Assembly: GCF_900021165.1 (NCBI RefSeq)
Contig: NZ_FCOQ01000010.1
Span: forward strand, 1,605-50,267
Length of the DNA: 48,663 bases
From: Paenibacillus phocaeensis
Lineage (GTDB): Bacteria; Bacillota; Bacilli; Paenibacillales; Paenibacillaceae
Reading direction: 5' to 3'
In this document: piece by piece, positions 40,601 to 48,246 of the stretch
How the letters are laid out: each line of letters begins with the position of its first letter
How positions within the stretch are numbered: the stretch's first letter is position 1
Notes under the pieces: model-generated
Told to the model about the DNA's origin: nothing
Seen by the model: only the letters and a program-made list of their open reading frames with translations
The model's database searches: none
Made by a program: the position numbers and the translations under genes

Positions 40601-41233
40601 ACCGAGCAAATCCAAAATTTCCGCGTCCGTTCCGAAGCCGAGCGCACGAAGCAACACGGTTACCGGAATTTTACGAGTGCGGTCGATCCGCACGTAAATA
40701 ATATCCTTCGCATCCGTCTCCAACTCGAGCCAAGCGCCGCGGTTCGGAATCACGGTTGCGGTATACATTTTCTTACCGTTCTTATCTACTTTCGTACTGA
40801 AATAGACGCTAGGAGAGCGAACCAACTGGCTGACAATAACCCGTTCCGCACCGTTAATAATGAACGTACCGGTTTCGGTCATCAGCGGGAAATCTCCCAT
40901 AAACACTTCCTGCTCTTTGACTTCGCCGGTTTCCTTATTAATAAGCCGGACTTTAACCCGAAGCGGCGCCGCATAGGTAACGTCGCGTTCCTTCGCGTCA
41001 TCCACCGTATACTTCGGTTCGCCCAGGCTGTAATCGATAAACTCCAACACCAGATTTCCGGTGAAATCCTGAATCGGCGAGATATCTTGGAACATTTCCC
41101 GAAGGCCTTCTTCCAAGAACCACTCATAGGATTTCTGTTGGATTTCGATCAGGTTCGGTACTTCGAGTATCTCGTTAATTCGCGCATAACTACGCCGAGT
41201 GCGTCGACCATATTGAACAAGATGTCCTGCCAA
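37688..41233 (-). CDS. rpoB: RNA polymerase subunit beta
   Basis: This 1181-residue subunit contains [16 protein letters not shown] and the rifampicin pocket [22 protein letters not shown], all wild type at the common resistance positions. It also has the [11 protein letters not shown] and C-terminal [24 protein letters not shown] motifs. The start is a TTG ([19 protein letters not shown]) preceded by GAGGGGTGAG, because the ATG at 41251 overlaps that site. An acidic C-terminal tail is present. Confidence 0.99.
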   Translation of the reverse strand: MAGHLVQYGRRTRRSYARINEILEVPNLIEIQQKSYEWFLEEGLREMFQDISPIQDFTGNLVLEFIDYSLGEPKYTVDDAKERDVTYAAPLRVKVRLINKETGEVKEQEVFMGDFPLMTETGTFIINGAERVIVSQLVRSPSVYFSTKVDKNGKKMYTATVIPNRGAWLELETDAKDIIYVRIDRTRKIPVTVLLRALGFGTDAEILDLLGNDEYIRNTLDKDNTDSTEKALIEIYERLRPGEPPTLENAKSLLVARFFDPKRYDLANVGRYKINKKLHIKNRLFNQRLAETLIDTNTGEIIAEAGQMVDRRLLDEILPHLESNVGFKNYHVAGGVLDADDVPLQTIDVFSPIEDGKVVKVIANRNIDKSVKHITPADIISSISYFINLLHGIGSTDDIDHLGNRRLRSVGELLQNQFRIGLSRMERVVRERMSIQDANVITPQALINIRPVIASIKEFFGSSQLSQFMDQTNPLAELTHKRRLSALGPGGLTRERAGMEVRDVHPSHYGRMCPIETPEGPNIGLINSLSTFARINEYGFIEAPYRWVDPKTGTVTDQVAYLTADEEDNYIIAQANAKLTEDNKFEEESVIVRYNKQSDNILTMPSNRVDYMDISPKQVVSVATALIPFLENDDSNRALMGSNMQRQAVPLLIPKAPLVGTGMEHKAAKDSGVCIVSKYDGIIERSAANEIWLRRVETIDGKEVKGDLVKYKLHKFMRSNQGTCINQRPIVKRGDVIKKGDILADGPSTEMGELALGRNVVVAFMTWEGYNYEDAILLSEKLVKEDVYTSIHIEEYESEARDTKLGPEEITRDIPNVGEEALRNLDERGIIRVGAEIAAGDILVGKVTPKGVTELTAEERLLHAIFGEKAREVRDTSLRVPHGTDGIVVDVKVFTRDNGDELPPGVNQLVRVYIAQKRKISEGDKMAGRHGNKGVVARILPEEDMPFMPDGTPVQVVLNPLGVPSRMNIGQVLEIHLGMAALQMGIHVATPVFDGANEEDVFDTMEEAGMQRNGKTILYDGRTGEPFEREVTVGVMHMIKLAHMVDDKIHARSTGPYSLVTQQPLGGKAQFGGQRFGEMEVWALEAYGAAYTLQEILTVKSDDVVGRVKTYESIVKGENVPEPGVPESFKVLIKELQSLGMDVKILTENEEEIEMKEIDDEDDASGDKLSLNLEGAEVGVE

Positions 41234-41529
41234 CTTAAACTCACCCCTCATGTCTACTCACTTTAAAAATACATTGCGAACCCGTGTTTGTGCCCTTATA
41301 ATAGACCCATACGGATTCATCCACAAATAAAGAAAAGCCCTTATCGAATGCTTTCGAAAAAAGAGCATCATTTATCCGTGTCTGTTTCTGCTCTGATGTC
41401 CCCGTAGTTATTAGTTTATCCAAAATGCGCATATTATACGTAAAACAACACATTTTTATGCATTGTTTTCGCAAAACTATTGACATTTCACTAAACTAAA
41501 GCCACAGAGGGCATCCTAATGCTGACATT

Positions 41530-41558
41530 TTATAATAATAACATATCGAAATTGTCAA
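41530..41558 (-). promoter_or_regulatory. sigma-A promoter of rpoB-rpoC
   Basis: On the minus strand TTGACA (41558-41553) and TTATAA (41535-41530) are separated by 17 bases. A second TATAAT on the same strand lies nearer the gene (about 41430) with a weak -35. The leader from here to rpoB is about 290 bases, AT-rich and without a clear gene, so translation or transcription control there is possible. Confidence 0.6.
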
Positions 41559-41565
41559 GTCAACC

Positions 41566-42165
41566 TCAAGCTTTTACCGCTTTATAAATGCGGTACCCCT
41601 TCTCTTTGGTTACTTCCTCCACACGGGCAAATAGCGACTCCAGCTTCTCCTTTGCCGACGGCGCCCCTTGTTTCTTCTGAATAACCACCCACAATGAACC
41701 GCCAGAACGCAATCGTTCATGAGCCCCTTCAAAGATGGCATGTACAACAGCCTTGCCGGCGCGAATCGGCGGATTCGTCAACACCACATCAAAGGCGCGA
41801 TCCTCTACTGCCGAGAACAAATCGCTTTCCAGAATCGTTACATTGCTCACACCGTTTGCAGCCGCATTCTCTTTGGCCAATTCCACGGCACGGGAATTCA
41901 CATCAACCATCGTTACATGCCCCCGGCCTGCCAACTTAGCCGCCGCAAGCCCGATCGGTCCGTATCCGCATCCGACATCCAGCACTTCAGCCTCCTCCGG
42001 AATGTCCATGGCTTCGATTAAAGTCCGGCTTCCGAAATCGACGCCCCCTTTGGCAAAGACGCCCGCATCGCTGACAAAACGGAAATGGTGTCCCCGCAGC
42101 TCAGCTTCCCAGATCTTACGATCATGCGCCGCTGTCGGCTTGCTGGAGTAGTAGTGATCTGACAT
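41566..42165 (-). CDS. RsmC-like class I SAM-dependent methyltransferase (YbxB family)
   Basis: This 199-residue protein is a small Rossmann methyltransferase. The SAM loop is VLDVGCGYGPIGLAAAK, and the catalytic-type motif VLTNPPIRAGK is that of RsmC/RlmG-like 16S/23S rRNA guanine-N2 methyltransferases. The gene stands between rplL and rpoB, the same place as ybxB in B. subtilis. The exact RNA target is unknown. GGAGGG is 12 bases before the ATG, a longish spacing. Confidence 0.88.
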   Translation of the reverse strand: MSDHYYSSKPTAAHDRKIWEAELRGHHFRFVSDAGVFAKGGVDFGSRTLIEAMDIPEEAEVLDVGCGYGPIGLAAAKLAGRGHVTMVDVNSRAVELAKENAAANGVSNVTILESDLFSAVEDRAFDVVLTNPPIRAGKAVVHAIFEGAHERLRSGGSLWVVIQKKQGAPSAKEKLESLFARVEEVTKEKGYRIYKAVKA

Positions 42166-42261
42166 GGTTTACGTGTTCCCTCCATCACTTCGATTGATCT
42201 ATGAACTGCTCGTCCCCTATGATATCCATTTCTCCCCTACGAACGCAAGGGGGAGATAGGC

Positions 42262-42296
42262 AACAAACCCCTTGAATCAAGTTCAAGGGGTTTGTT
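42262..42296. terminator. terminator-like hairpin after rplL
   Basis: AACAAACCCCTTGAA (42262-42276) pairs perfectly with TTCAAGGGGTTTGTT (42282-42296) around a five-base loop. On the minus strand it ends in TTTGTTG, so it can terminate the rplJ-rplL transcript before the methyltransferase gene. Confidence 0.8.
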
Positions 42297-42312
42297 ATGG
42301 GAGAAGTAACGA

Positions 42313-42678
42313 TTACTTCACTTCTACAGTTGCGCCTGCTTCTTCCAATTTTGCTTTTACGCTGTCCGCTTCTTCTTTGCCCACTTTTTCTTTCAGTGGT
42401 TTTGGTGCATTGTCAACCAGGTCTTTGGCTTCTTTCAAGCCGAGGCCCGTGATTTCGCGAACCACTTTGATAACGTTGATTTTGGAAGCACCAGCGTTAG
42501 TCAGGATTACGTCGAATTCGGATTGTTCTTCAGCTGCTGCAGCACCGCCGCCGCCGCCAGCTACAACAACCGGAGCTGCTGCAGTTACGCCGAATTCTTC
42601 TTCGATTGCTTTAACAAGATCGTTCAGTTCAAGAACGGTCATACCTTTGATTGCTTCCAAGATTGCTTCTTTACTCAT
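42313..42678 (-). CDS. rplL: 50S ribosomal protein L7/L12
   Basis: This 121-residue stalk protein has an N-terminal dimerisation domain (1-35), a flexible hinge ([19 protein letters not shown]) and the factor-binding C-terminal domain with [22 protein letters not shown]. It is present as several copies bound to L10, encoded just upstream. Confidence 0.98.
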   Translation of the reverse strand: MSKEAILEAIKGMTVLELNDLVKAIEEEFGVTAAAPVVVAGGGGGAAAAEEQSEFDVILTNAGASKINVIKVVREITGLGLKEAKDLVDNAPKPLKEKVGKEEADSVKAKLEEAGATVEVK

Positions 42679-42747
42679 GGTAGAACCTCCATTATATAAT
42701 AGTTTATTTTGGGTGCGAGTCAGATCACTTGCTTCAGCAGAGCTAAC

Positions 42748-43251
42748 TTACGCGCTTGCTTCTTCTTTCTCGGCAACGGCTTTGACAGCCAGTGCGAAGT
42801 TGCGCACCGGTGCTTGAAGCACGCTGAGGAGCATCGAAAGGAGACCTTCGCGGGACGGAAGATCCGCCAGCGCTTTGATTTGGTCGACGCCAACTACACG
42901 GCCTTCAACCACGCCACCTTTCACTTTCAGGGCATCGTTCTTCTTGGCGAAATCGCTCAAGATTTTGGCTGGAGCCACTGCATCTTCCGCACTGAACGCG
43001 ATGGCCGTAGGACCGGTCAACACTTCGTCCAGCTCAGTCAATTCCGCAGCAGCCGTAGCGCGGCGAACGAGCGTATTCTTCAGCACTTGGAATTCCACGC
43101 CAGCTTCACGAAGCTGTTTGCGGAGTTCGGTAACTTGAGCAACATTAAGTCCGCGGTAGTCCGCTACAACAGTCGTTGCGCTTTCGCGCAATTTAGTTGT
43201 TACAGCTTCAACGGCTTCTTGTTTTGCTTGAATGACTTTTGCGTTTGCCAA
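42748..43251 (-). CDS. rplJ: 50S ribosomal protein L10
   Basis: This 167-residue protein anchors the L7/L12 stalk. The sequence shows [50 protein letters not shown] and GPTAIAFS. The start is a TTG at 43251, because AGGAGGTG lies 6 bases upstream; the ORF start at 43260 is inside that site. Its leader binds the L10-L12 complex for autoregulation. Confidence 0.97.
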   Translation of the reverse strand: MANAKVIQAKQEAVEAVTTKLRESATTVVADYRGLNVAQVTELRKQLREAGVEFQVLKNTLVRRATAAAELTELDEVLTGPTAIAFSAEDAVAPAKILSDFAKKNDALKVKGGVVEGRVVGVDQIKALADLPSREGLLSMLLSVLQAPVRNFALAVKAVAEKEEASA

Positions 43252-43299
43252 ACTGCACACCTCCTATTAGATTCATGAGCCTCTTGCTGCTTCCGCAAG

Positions 43300-43435
43300 G
43301 CATTGAAAAAAGCCTCCGCAGAATCACGAAGGCTTGACGGATCATCTGCACACAGCCAAGCCGCATGCATTGACGTTCTATCACAACACCTCGGTAGGAA
43401 ATTAAGCCTTGCGGCACCTACTGTCTACGGTAAGC
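43300..43435 (-). ncRNA. L10 leader with attenuator (rplJ regulation)
   Basis: On the minus strand the leader reads GACAGTAGGTGCCGCAAGGC, then TTAATTTCCTACCGAGGTGT, the conserved core of the Firmicute L10 leader. It ends in a terminator hairpin, GCCTtcgtgattctgcgGAGGC followed by T residues (43306-43336). L10-(L12)n binding is expected to favour this terminator when ribosomal stalk protein is in excess. Confidence 0.88.
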
Positions 43436-43473
43436 ATATTCTTATTTAAGTCTCACATCAAAACAACTGTTCC

Positions 43474-43502
43474 AGTATACCAAGGGCAATCCTTGGTGTC
43501 AA
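43474..43502 (-). promoter_or_regulatory. rplJ-rplL promoter with a palindromic spacer
   Basis: On the minus strand a perfect TTGACA (43502-43497) and TATACT (43479-43474) are separated by 17 bases. The spacer reads CCAAGGATTGCCCTTGG, an inverted repeat lying exactly between the two boxes. The start is near 43467, just before the L10 leader. It lies 28 bases beyond the rplA stop. Confidence 0.8.
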
Positions 43503-43529
43503 TCCCTGCTCCGCAAAAGGCGGAAGGTA

Positions 43530-44222
43530 TTATCTGTAAACAGCCGTATTCACGCGAGCGCTTGGGCCCATGGTCGAAGAAATCGCGATATTCTTCAAGT
43601 AAACGCCTTTGGCAGCGGCCGGTTTAGCCCGGTTCAATGCGTCGATGAGAGCTTTGAGGTTCTCATTCAATTGTTCGGAAGTAAACGATACTTTACCGAT
43701 CGGCGCATGGATTTGACCCGCTTTGTCCAGACGGTACTCGATTTTACCGGCTTTGATTTCTTGAACGGCTTTAGCTACGTCAAACGTAACTGTGCCCGCT
43801 TTCGGGTTAGGCATCAAGCCTTTACCGCCGAGCAGACGGCCGAGTTTACCAACTTCGCTCATCATGTCCGGTGTAGCTACGCAGACATCGAATTCGAACC
43901 AGCCTTGTTGGATTTTGTTGATCATGTCTTGATCGCCGACGAAATCCGCTCCGGCCGCTTCCGCTTCCTTCGCTTTCTCGCCTTTGGCGAATACCAATAC
44001 GCGTTGGGTTTTGCCTGTGCCATGCGGCAGGACAACAACACCACGAACGGCTTGGTCTTGCTTACGAGGGTCTACGCCCAAACGAACAGCAGCTTCAACG
44101 GTTTCGTCGAATTTTGCAGTCGCCGCCTTCTTTACCAGTTCAACGGCTTCAGAAGGCTCATATGTCGCTTCGCTGTCAATCAGCTTAGCGGCTTCCAGGT
44201 ATTTCTTCCCGTGTTTAGCCAT
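43530..44222 (-). CDS. rplA: 50S ribosomal protein L1
   Basis: This 230-residue stalk protein begins [33 protein letters not shown] and has [31 protein letters not shown]1 binds a 23S rRNA site and represses the rplK-rplA messenger through a mimic; candidate mimics lie before both genes here. Confidence 0.98.
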   Translation of the reverse strand: MAKHGKKYLEAAKLIDSEATYEPSEAVELVKKAATAKFDETVEAAVRLGVDPRKQDQAVRGVVVLPHGTGKTQRVLVFAKGEKAKEAEAAGADFVGDQDMINKIQQGWFEFDVCVATPDMMSEVGKLGRLLGGKGLMPNPKAGTVTFDVAKAVQEIKAGKIEYRLDKAGQIHAPIGKVSFTSEQLNENLKALIDALNRAKPAAAKGVYLKNIAISSTMGPSARVNTAVYR

Positions 44223-44238
44223 GAATTCGTCCTCCTAT

Positions 44239-44264
44239 GTGGTATTAGCGGAAATTCCTCCCAC
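44239..44264 (-). promoter_or_regulatory. candidate L1-binding hairpin before rplA
   Basis: On the minus strand GTGGGAGGAATTTCCGCTAA continues to TACCAC, forming a GTGG/CCAC stem with an inner GGA/TCC pair and an asymmetric CTAAT internal loop. It lies 17 bases upstream of rplA and is nearly the same as the hairpin before rplK. Confidence 0.55.
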
Positions 44265-44277
44265 TTACGCTCCAAGA

Positions 44278-44703
44278 TTAGTCTTGGATCGTGATGCCCA
44301 TGCTGCGAGCAGTACCTTCAACCATGCGCATAGCCGCTTCAACGGATGCTGCGTTCAGGTCAGGCATTTTTTGCTCCGCGATTTGACGAACGGTGTCGCG
44401 CTTCACGGTAGCCACTTTCTTCTTGTTCGGTTCGCCGGAACCTTTCTCGATCTTCGCTGCAACGCGAAGCAGAACGGCTGCCGGAGGAGTTTTGGTGATG
44501 AATGTAAAAGAACGGTCTTCAAACACCGAAATTTCAACCGGAATGATCAAACCTGCTTGATCGGCGGTACGTGCGTTAAATTCCTTACAGAATGCCATGA
44601 TGTTGACACCCGCTTGACCCAGCGCCGGACCTACCGGAGGTGCAGGGTTCGCTTTACCCGCAGGAATTTGCAGTTTTACCACTTTAATCACTTTTTTCGC
44701 CAT
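44278..44703 (-). CDS. rplK: 50S ribosomal protein L11
   Basis: This 141-residue protein of the GTPase centre shows [34 protein letters not shown], including the proline-rich thiopeptide-binding region. The ATG at 44703 is preceded by AAGGAGGTG. It is followed by rplA after 55 bases. Confidence 0.98.
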   Translation of the reverse strand: MAKKVIKVVKLQIPAGKANPAPPVGPALGQAGVNIMAFCKEFNARTADQAGLIIPVEISVFEDRSFTFITKTPPAAVLLRVAAKIEKGSGEPNKKKVATVKRDTVRQIAEQKMPDLNAASVEAAMRMVEGTARSMGITIQD

Positions 44704-44727
44704 GTAAAACACCTCCTTGCCCTAATA

Positions 44728-44757
44728 GTGGTAGACGGAACCTTCGGCTCCTCCCAC
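44728..44757 (-). promoter_or_regulatory. candidate L1-binding hairpin before rplK
   Basis: On the minus strand GTGGGAGGAGCCGAAGGTTC continues to CGTCTACCAC: outer GTGG/CCAC stem, inner GGAGCC/GGTTCC pairing capped by GAA. The arrangement (short stem, asymmetric loop, second stem) matches L1-site mimics, and the same outer elements recur before rplA. Confidence 0.55.
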
Positions 44758-44786
44758 TTTGAAACCCTAAGAAACCTTAATAGAGG

Positions 44787-44811
44787 AAATTCAAAAAGTC
44801 AACTTTTTGAA
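44787..44811. repeat. perfect palindrome after nusG
   Basis: ATTCAAAAAGT (about 44788-44798) and ACTTTTTGAAT are a perfect inverted repeat separated by two or three bases, 8 bases past the nusG stop. The half-site TTCAAAAAGTC also occurs in the repeat next to rpsL. It has no GC core, so it is a poor intrinsic terminator. Confidence 0.55.
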
Positions 44812-44818
44812 TAACCAA

Positions 44819-45352
44819 TTATATCTTCTCCACCTGAGTGTAATCCAGCTCAAGCGGGGTTTCTCGTCCAAACATGTTGACGTGAACCTTCACCTTGCTC
44901 TTGTCGGTCAAAATCTCCTCAATCGATCCGACAAAATTGGCAAACGGACCAACCTTGATGCGCACGGATTCCTTAAGCTCGAATTCGATGACCGGCTTCG
45001 GCTCCTCCATGCCCATATGCGCCAAAATCTGATCCACTTCTTCAGGGAGCAGCGGCGTAGGCTTGGAACCGGAACCCGTAGAGCCGACAAACCCGGTGAC
45101 TCCCGGCGTGTTGCGGACAACATACCAAGAATCGTCGGTTTGGATCATTTCCACCAAGACGTAACCGGGGTAAACTTTACGCATGACAGTCTTCTTCTTA
45201 CCGTCTTTGTTCACCACTTCTTCTTCCATCGGAACAAGAACGCGGAATATCTTGTCTTCCATGCCCATGGACTCGACGCGTTTTTCCAAATTGGCTTTGA
45301 CTTTGTTCTCATACCCGGAGTAGGTATGAACGACGTACCATCTTTTTTCCAT
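44819..45352 (-). CDS. nusG: transcription termination/antitermination factor NusG
   Basis: This 177-residue protein has an NGN domain (KRWYVVHTYSGYENKVKANLEKR and VYPGYVLVEM) and a C-terminal KOW domain (VRIKVGPFANFVGSIEEI). It binds polymerase and, in Firmicutes, promotes pausing. AGGTGG precedes the ATG at 45352; the ORF's longer start lies in secE. It follows secE by 23 bases. Confidence 0.98.
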   Translation of the reverse strand: MEKRWYVVHTYSGYENKVKANLEKRVESMGMEDKIFRVLVPMEEEVVNKDGKKKTVMRKVYPGYVLVEMIQTDDSWYVVRNTPGVTGFVGSTGSGSKPTPLLPEEVDQILAHMGMEEPKPVIEFELKESVRIKVGPFANFVGSIEEILTDKSKVKVHVNMFGRETPLELDYTQVEKI

Positions 45353-45375
45353 ATCAAGCCACCTAGGGACCCTTC

Positions 45376-45567
45376 TTAAATTATCGCTTCGATCACAGCA
45401 GAGATGCCGATGTCCAGAACCCAAAAATAAATCGCGACAACGGTAATTGTACCGAGCACAATCAGCGTATAATTAGTCAGCTCTTTACGATTAGGCCAGC
45501 GAACCTTTTTAAGCTCAGCCCAGCTCTCAGAGAAAAAAGAAAACAACGACTTGAAACTACGTTTCAT
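45376..45567 (-). CDS. secE: protein translocase subunit SecE
   Basis: This 63-residue single-helix subunit reads SWAELKKVRWPNRKELTNYTLIVLGTI, with the conserved cytosolic WPNRKE motif before the membrane segment (about 35-58). It pairs with SecY, encoded in the spc part of this window. It follows rpmG by 21 bases. Confidence 0.97.
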   Translation of the reverse strand: MKRSFKSLFSFFSESWAELKKVRWPNRKELTNYTLIVLGTITVVAIYFWVLDIGISAVIEAII

Positions 45568-45588
45568 GCGCGACTACACCTCCAAAAA

Positions 45589-45738
45589 CTATCTGGTTTC
45601 GCGATGAGGAACTTGCTCGTTACAAAACTTGCAAAATTTCTTCATCTCCATGCGGTCGGGGTGGTTACGCTTGTTTTTCGTTGTCGTGTAGTTTCTTTGT
45701 TTGCAATTCGTACAAGCCAACGTAATTATTACCCGCAT
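45589..45738 (-). CDS. rpmG: 50S ribosomal protein L33 (zinc-binding form)
   Basis: This 49-residue protein reads [20 protein letters not shown] and ends [14 protein letters not shown]. The two CxxC pairs (Cys9/12 and Cys36/39) mark the zinc form. GGAGGTG lies 7 bases before the ATG. It heads the rpmG-secE-nusG cluster. Confidence 0.97.
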   Translation of the reverse strand: MRVIITLACTNCKQRNYTTTKNKRNHPDRMEMKKFCKFCNEQVPHRETR

Positions 45739-45845
45739 GATGTGCACCTCCCGAAGACATTCTAGAATGAGCTGTCTCTAAATTGACCTAAATTCGAATG
45801 TTGCCGCCTAAAAAAGGGAAACACAAAATTAGGCCTACCTAAAAC

Positions 45846-45874
45846 ACTTTATCACATGGCACTACCTGTGTCAA
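45846..45874 (-). promoter_or_regulatory. sigma-A promoter of rpmG-secE-nusG
   Basis: On the minus strand TTGACA (45874-45869) and TAAAGT (45851-45846) are separated by 17 bases. The start is near 45839, about 100 bases before rpmG. The rest of the gap 45875-46050 shows no gene or clear structure. Confidence 0.7.
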
Positions 45875-46055
45875 CGAGACATCCCGCGGAGCTCTTCGAT
45901 TAATTATAGTATAGCTCACGAATTTGGAAGATAAACCCTTAGGCTGAGAATTCCACCGAGGAGCGGATTCGGAGAGGAGAGAGAAAAGGCGGATAACGCC
46001 AAGCGGAATTTTGTGAATCCGGCCTTGACGGGCCAGATAACGACGGTTGGAACGT

Positions 46056-46092
46056 GGTAAAAAAAGGGCTTCCTGCAGCCAGGCAACCCTTG
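46056..46092 (-). terminator. terminator after sigH
   Basis: On the minus strand GGGTTGCCTG pairs with CAGGAAGCCC around a GCTG loop (two mismatches) and is followed by seven T residues. It lies 31 bases past the sigH stop. Confidence 0.8.
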
Positions 46093-46122
46093 GATTTACT
46101 TCATTATGTAACCGATATAAGT

Positions 46123-46773
46123 TCAGATACTGCCGTCTCGGACTTCCAGATAACGTTCCAGCTTGCGCTTCACCCGCTGCAGGGCGTTGTCGATCGATTT
46201 AACGTGGCGGTCCAGATCCACTGCAATCTCCTGATAGGATCTGCCGTCCAGGTAGAGCATCAATACCTTGCGTTCCAGATCGCTGAGGATCTCGGACATC
46301 TTGTCCTCCAGGCCGGTAAACTCCTCCTGGTTGATGATAAGCTCCTCCGGATCGCTCACCTGAGAGCCGCAAATGACGTCAAGCAGCGTCCGATCCGATT
46401 CCTCATCGTAGATGGGCTTGTCCAAGGAAACGTACGAGTTCAGCGGAATATGCTTCTGCCTGGTTGCCGTCTTGATGGCGGTGATAATCTGGCGTGTGAT
46501 GCATAACTCCGCGAACGCTTTGAACGAAGCCAGCTTATCCCCCCGAAAGTCCCGGATCGATTTGTAGAGCCCGATCATGCCTTCCTGGATAATATCTTCG
46601 CGGTCGGCGCCGATGAGAAAATAAGACCTGGCCTTGGCGCGCACGAAGCTGCGGTACTTGTTGATCAAGTACTCGAGCGCTTCACTGTCGCCATCCCGAA
46701 CCGCTTCGACGATGTCTTCGTCACTTTGGATCTCATAGTCAAACCTTACCCATGTTTCGAGTTTGACACTCAC
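46123..46773 (-). CDS. sigH: RNA polymerase sigma-H factor
   Basis: This 216-residue stationary-phase sigma factor has region 2 (RSYFLIGADREDIIQEGMIGLYKSIRDF, RQIITAIKTATRQ) and region 4 (LSDLERKVLMLYLDGRSYQEIAVDLDRHVKSIDNALQRVKRKL). It directs genes for the start of sporulation, including phosphorelay genes. The second of two adjacent GTGs is used, 7 bases from GGAGGG. It follows rae1 and has its own promoter. Confidence 0.95.
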   Translation of the reverse strand: MSVKLETWVRFDYEIQSDEDIVEAVRDGDSEALEYLINKYRSFVRAKARSYFLIGADREDIIQEGMIGLYKSIRDFRGDKLASFKAFAELCITRQIITAIKTATRQKHIPLNSYVSLDKPIYDEESDRTLLDVICGSQVSDPEELIINQEEFTGLEDKMSEILSDLERKVLMLYLDGRSYQEIAVDLDRHVKSIDNALQRVKRKLERYLEVRDGSI

Positions 46774-46831
46774 CACAAATCCCTCCGGCCGCAACGCACG
46801 GTTCCCCGTCACTCATTCAAGTAATACGAAC

Positions 46832-46861
46832 AGTATATATGAAGGTGCATATTAGCGTCAA
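46832..46861 (-). promoter_or_regulatory. sigma-A promoter of sigH
   Basis: On the minus strand TTGACG (46861-46856) and TATACT (46837-46832) are separated by 18 bases. The start would be near 46825. B. subtilis sigH is transcribed by sigma-A and repressed by AbrB; no AbrB site can be read by eye. Confidence 0.65.
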
Positions 46862-46934
46862 CCGCAAAAGTACCAAAAGATGTAAAGTCGAACTTTGTCA
46901 AGGGCATTTGGTAGTAGAACTGGAGAATGCCCTT

Positions 46935-47456
46935 TCATTCCCTGCGCCATCGTTCGAACAGCTGTCGCAGCTCCGGACTCAGCTTGGCATCCAGCGTATT
47001 CCGGCTGGAATTGGCGCTGCGCTCCGCAATTTTGGCCTGAATCTCCTTCTCGCTTTGCTCCACCTGGATCAAAAGTTCACGGGCCGACACCCGCAAGGCT
47101 CCTTGCGCAAAAATCACGTGCTGCTCCACCATATCGCTGGTCGCAACATAGATTTGCCGGCGCCGGTGGCTGAGCTCAACGACCAGCCGTTCGATACATT
47201 CATCCGCCGTCTCCTTCTCTTTGGTGAACACCATCTCCACCTTATTCTGAGAGTAGGCCTTCCCCAGCCCCGGAACCCGGTAAGCGTCGAAGACCACGAT
47301 GACCTTTCTCCCGGAAAAAGCTTGATAATCGGCGAGCCGCTCTAGCAACCTGTCCCGCGCGGCCTGAAGATCCTGCTTGGACAATGCGGCCAGCTCGGGC
47401 CACCCGCCGATCATGTTGTACCCGTCAACCAATAGCACATCGCGCCAATCGCGCAT
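46935..47456 (-). CDS. rae1: NYN-domain endoribonuclease Rae1 (YacP)
   Basis: This 173-residue PIN-like nuclease begins LLVDGYNMIGGW with the first catalytic Asp, followed by VIVVFDAYRVPG and IYVATSDMVEQ. In B. subtilis Rae1 enters the ribosomal A site and cleaves translated mRNA. Five bases separate it from rlmB, so they share a transcript with mrnC. Confidence 0.92.
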   Translation of the reverse strand: MRDWRDVLLVDGYNMIGGWPELAALSKQDLQAARDRLLERLADYQAFSGRKVIVVFDAYRVPGLGKAYSQNKVEMVFTKEKETADECIERLVVELSHRRRQIYVATSDMVEQHVIFAQGALRVSARELLIQVEQSEKEIQAKIAERSANSSRNTLDAKLSPELRQLFERWRRE

Positions 47457-47461
47457 GGCCT

Positions 47462-48214
47462 CTATCCTTCAGCGCGTCGTTTGCGCAGCACTTCGTACAT
47501 GATGACCCCGGCGGCAACCGAAGCGTTCAGGGAATTCAGCCGTCCGTTCATCGGGAGCTTGACCAAGACATCGCAGGTTTCCCGAACCAGACGTCCCATG
47601 CCTTTGTTCTCATTGCCGATGACGATCGCCACCGGCCCGCTCAGCACGTTGCCGCTGCGGTACATCTCTTCGGTTGCGCCAACGTCTGTACCGACAATCC
47701 ATACGCCCGCTTCCTTCAGCTGCTCCATCGTCTGCACCAGATTGGTTACGCGGGCAACGGGAACATATTCCACGGCCCCGGCCGAGGTCTTCGACACCGT
47801 TGCCGTCACGGAAGCGGAGCGGCGCTTGGGGATGATCACCCCATGGACCCCGGTGCATTCGGCCGTCCGGAGAATCGAGCCGAGGTTATGCGGATCCTCA
47901 ATCTCATCCAGAATGAGCAAAAACGGGGCTTCCCCTCGTTCCTGAGCCGCAGCCAGCAAATCCTCCACCTCAGCGTACGCGTACGGAGCAACCTGAGCGA
48001 CCACGCCTTGGTGCTGCAGGCCGGGCGCCATTTGGTCCAGCTTCCGCTTGTCCACGAACTGGACGACGATGCCGTGTTTTTTGGCTTCAGCCACGATCGG
48101 CTGAGTCAGGTGCTTCTGGGCGCCTTCGGCCACCCAAATTTTATTGATCGTGCGGCCGGCATGCAGCGCTTCGAGCAGCGAATGCTTGCCGCCGATCCAT
48201 TCTTGTTCCTCCAT
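47462..48214 (-). CDS. rlmB: 23S rRNA (guanosine-2251-2'-O)-methyltransferase RlmB
   Basis: This 250-residue SpoU-family (SPOUT) enzyme has an N-terminal substrate-binding domain and the trefoil-knot motifs LDEIEDPHNLGSILRTAE, VIGNENKGMGRLV and RLNSLNASVAAGVIMYEV. The ATG at 48214 is preceded by AGGAGG; the longer ORF start lies in mrnC. The gene order mrnC-rlmB-rae1-sigH is that of Bacillus. Confidence 0.95.
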   Translation of the reverse strand: MEEQEWIGGKHSLLEALHAGRTINKIWVAEGAQKHLTQPIVAEAKKHGIVVQFVDKRKLDQMAPGLQHQGVVAQVAPYAYAEVEDLLAAAQERGEAPFLLILDEIEDPHNLGSILRTAECTGVHGVIIPKRRSASVTATVSKTSAGAVEYVPVARVTNLVQTMEQLKEAGVWIVGTDVGATEEMYRSGNVLSGPVAIVIGNENKGMGRLVRETCDVLVKLPMNGRLNSLNASVAAGVIMYEVLRKRRAEG

Positions 48215-48246
48215 CGGAATCCTCCTATGCAATGTGTGACGCGCAA

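Noticed and set aside
41241..41486. 81-residue frame in the rpoB leader
   Set aside because: No ribosome site, unusual composition, and it overlaps the rpoB start region. Treated as untranslated leader.
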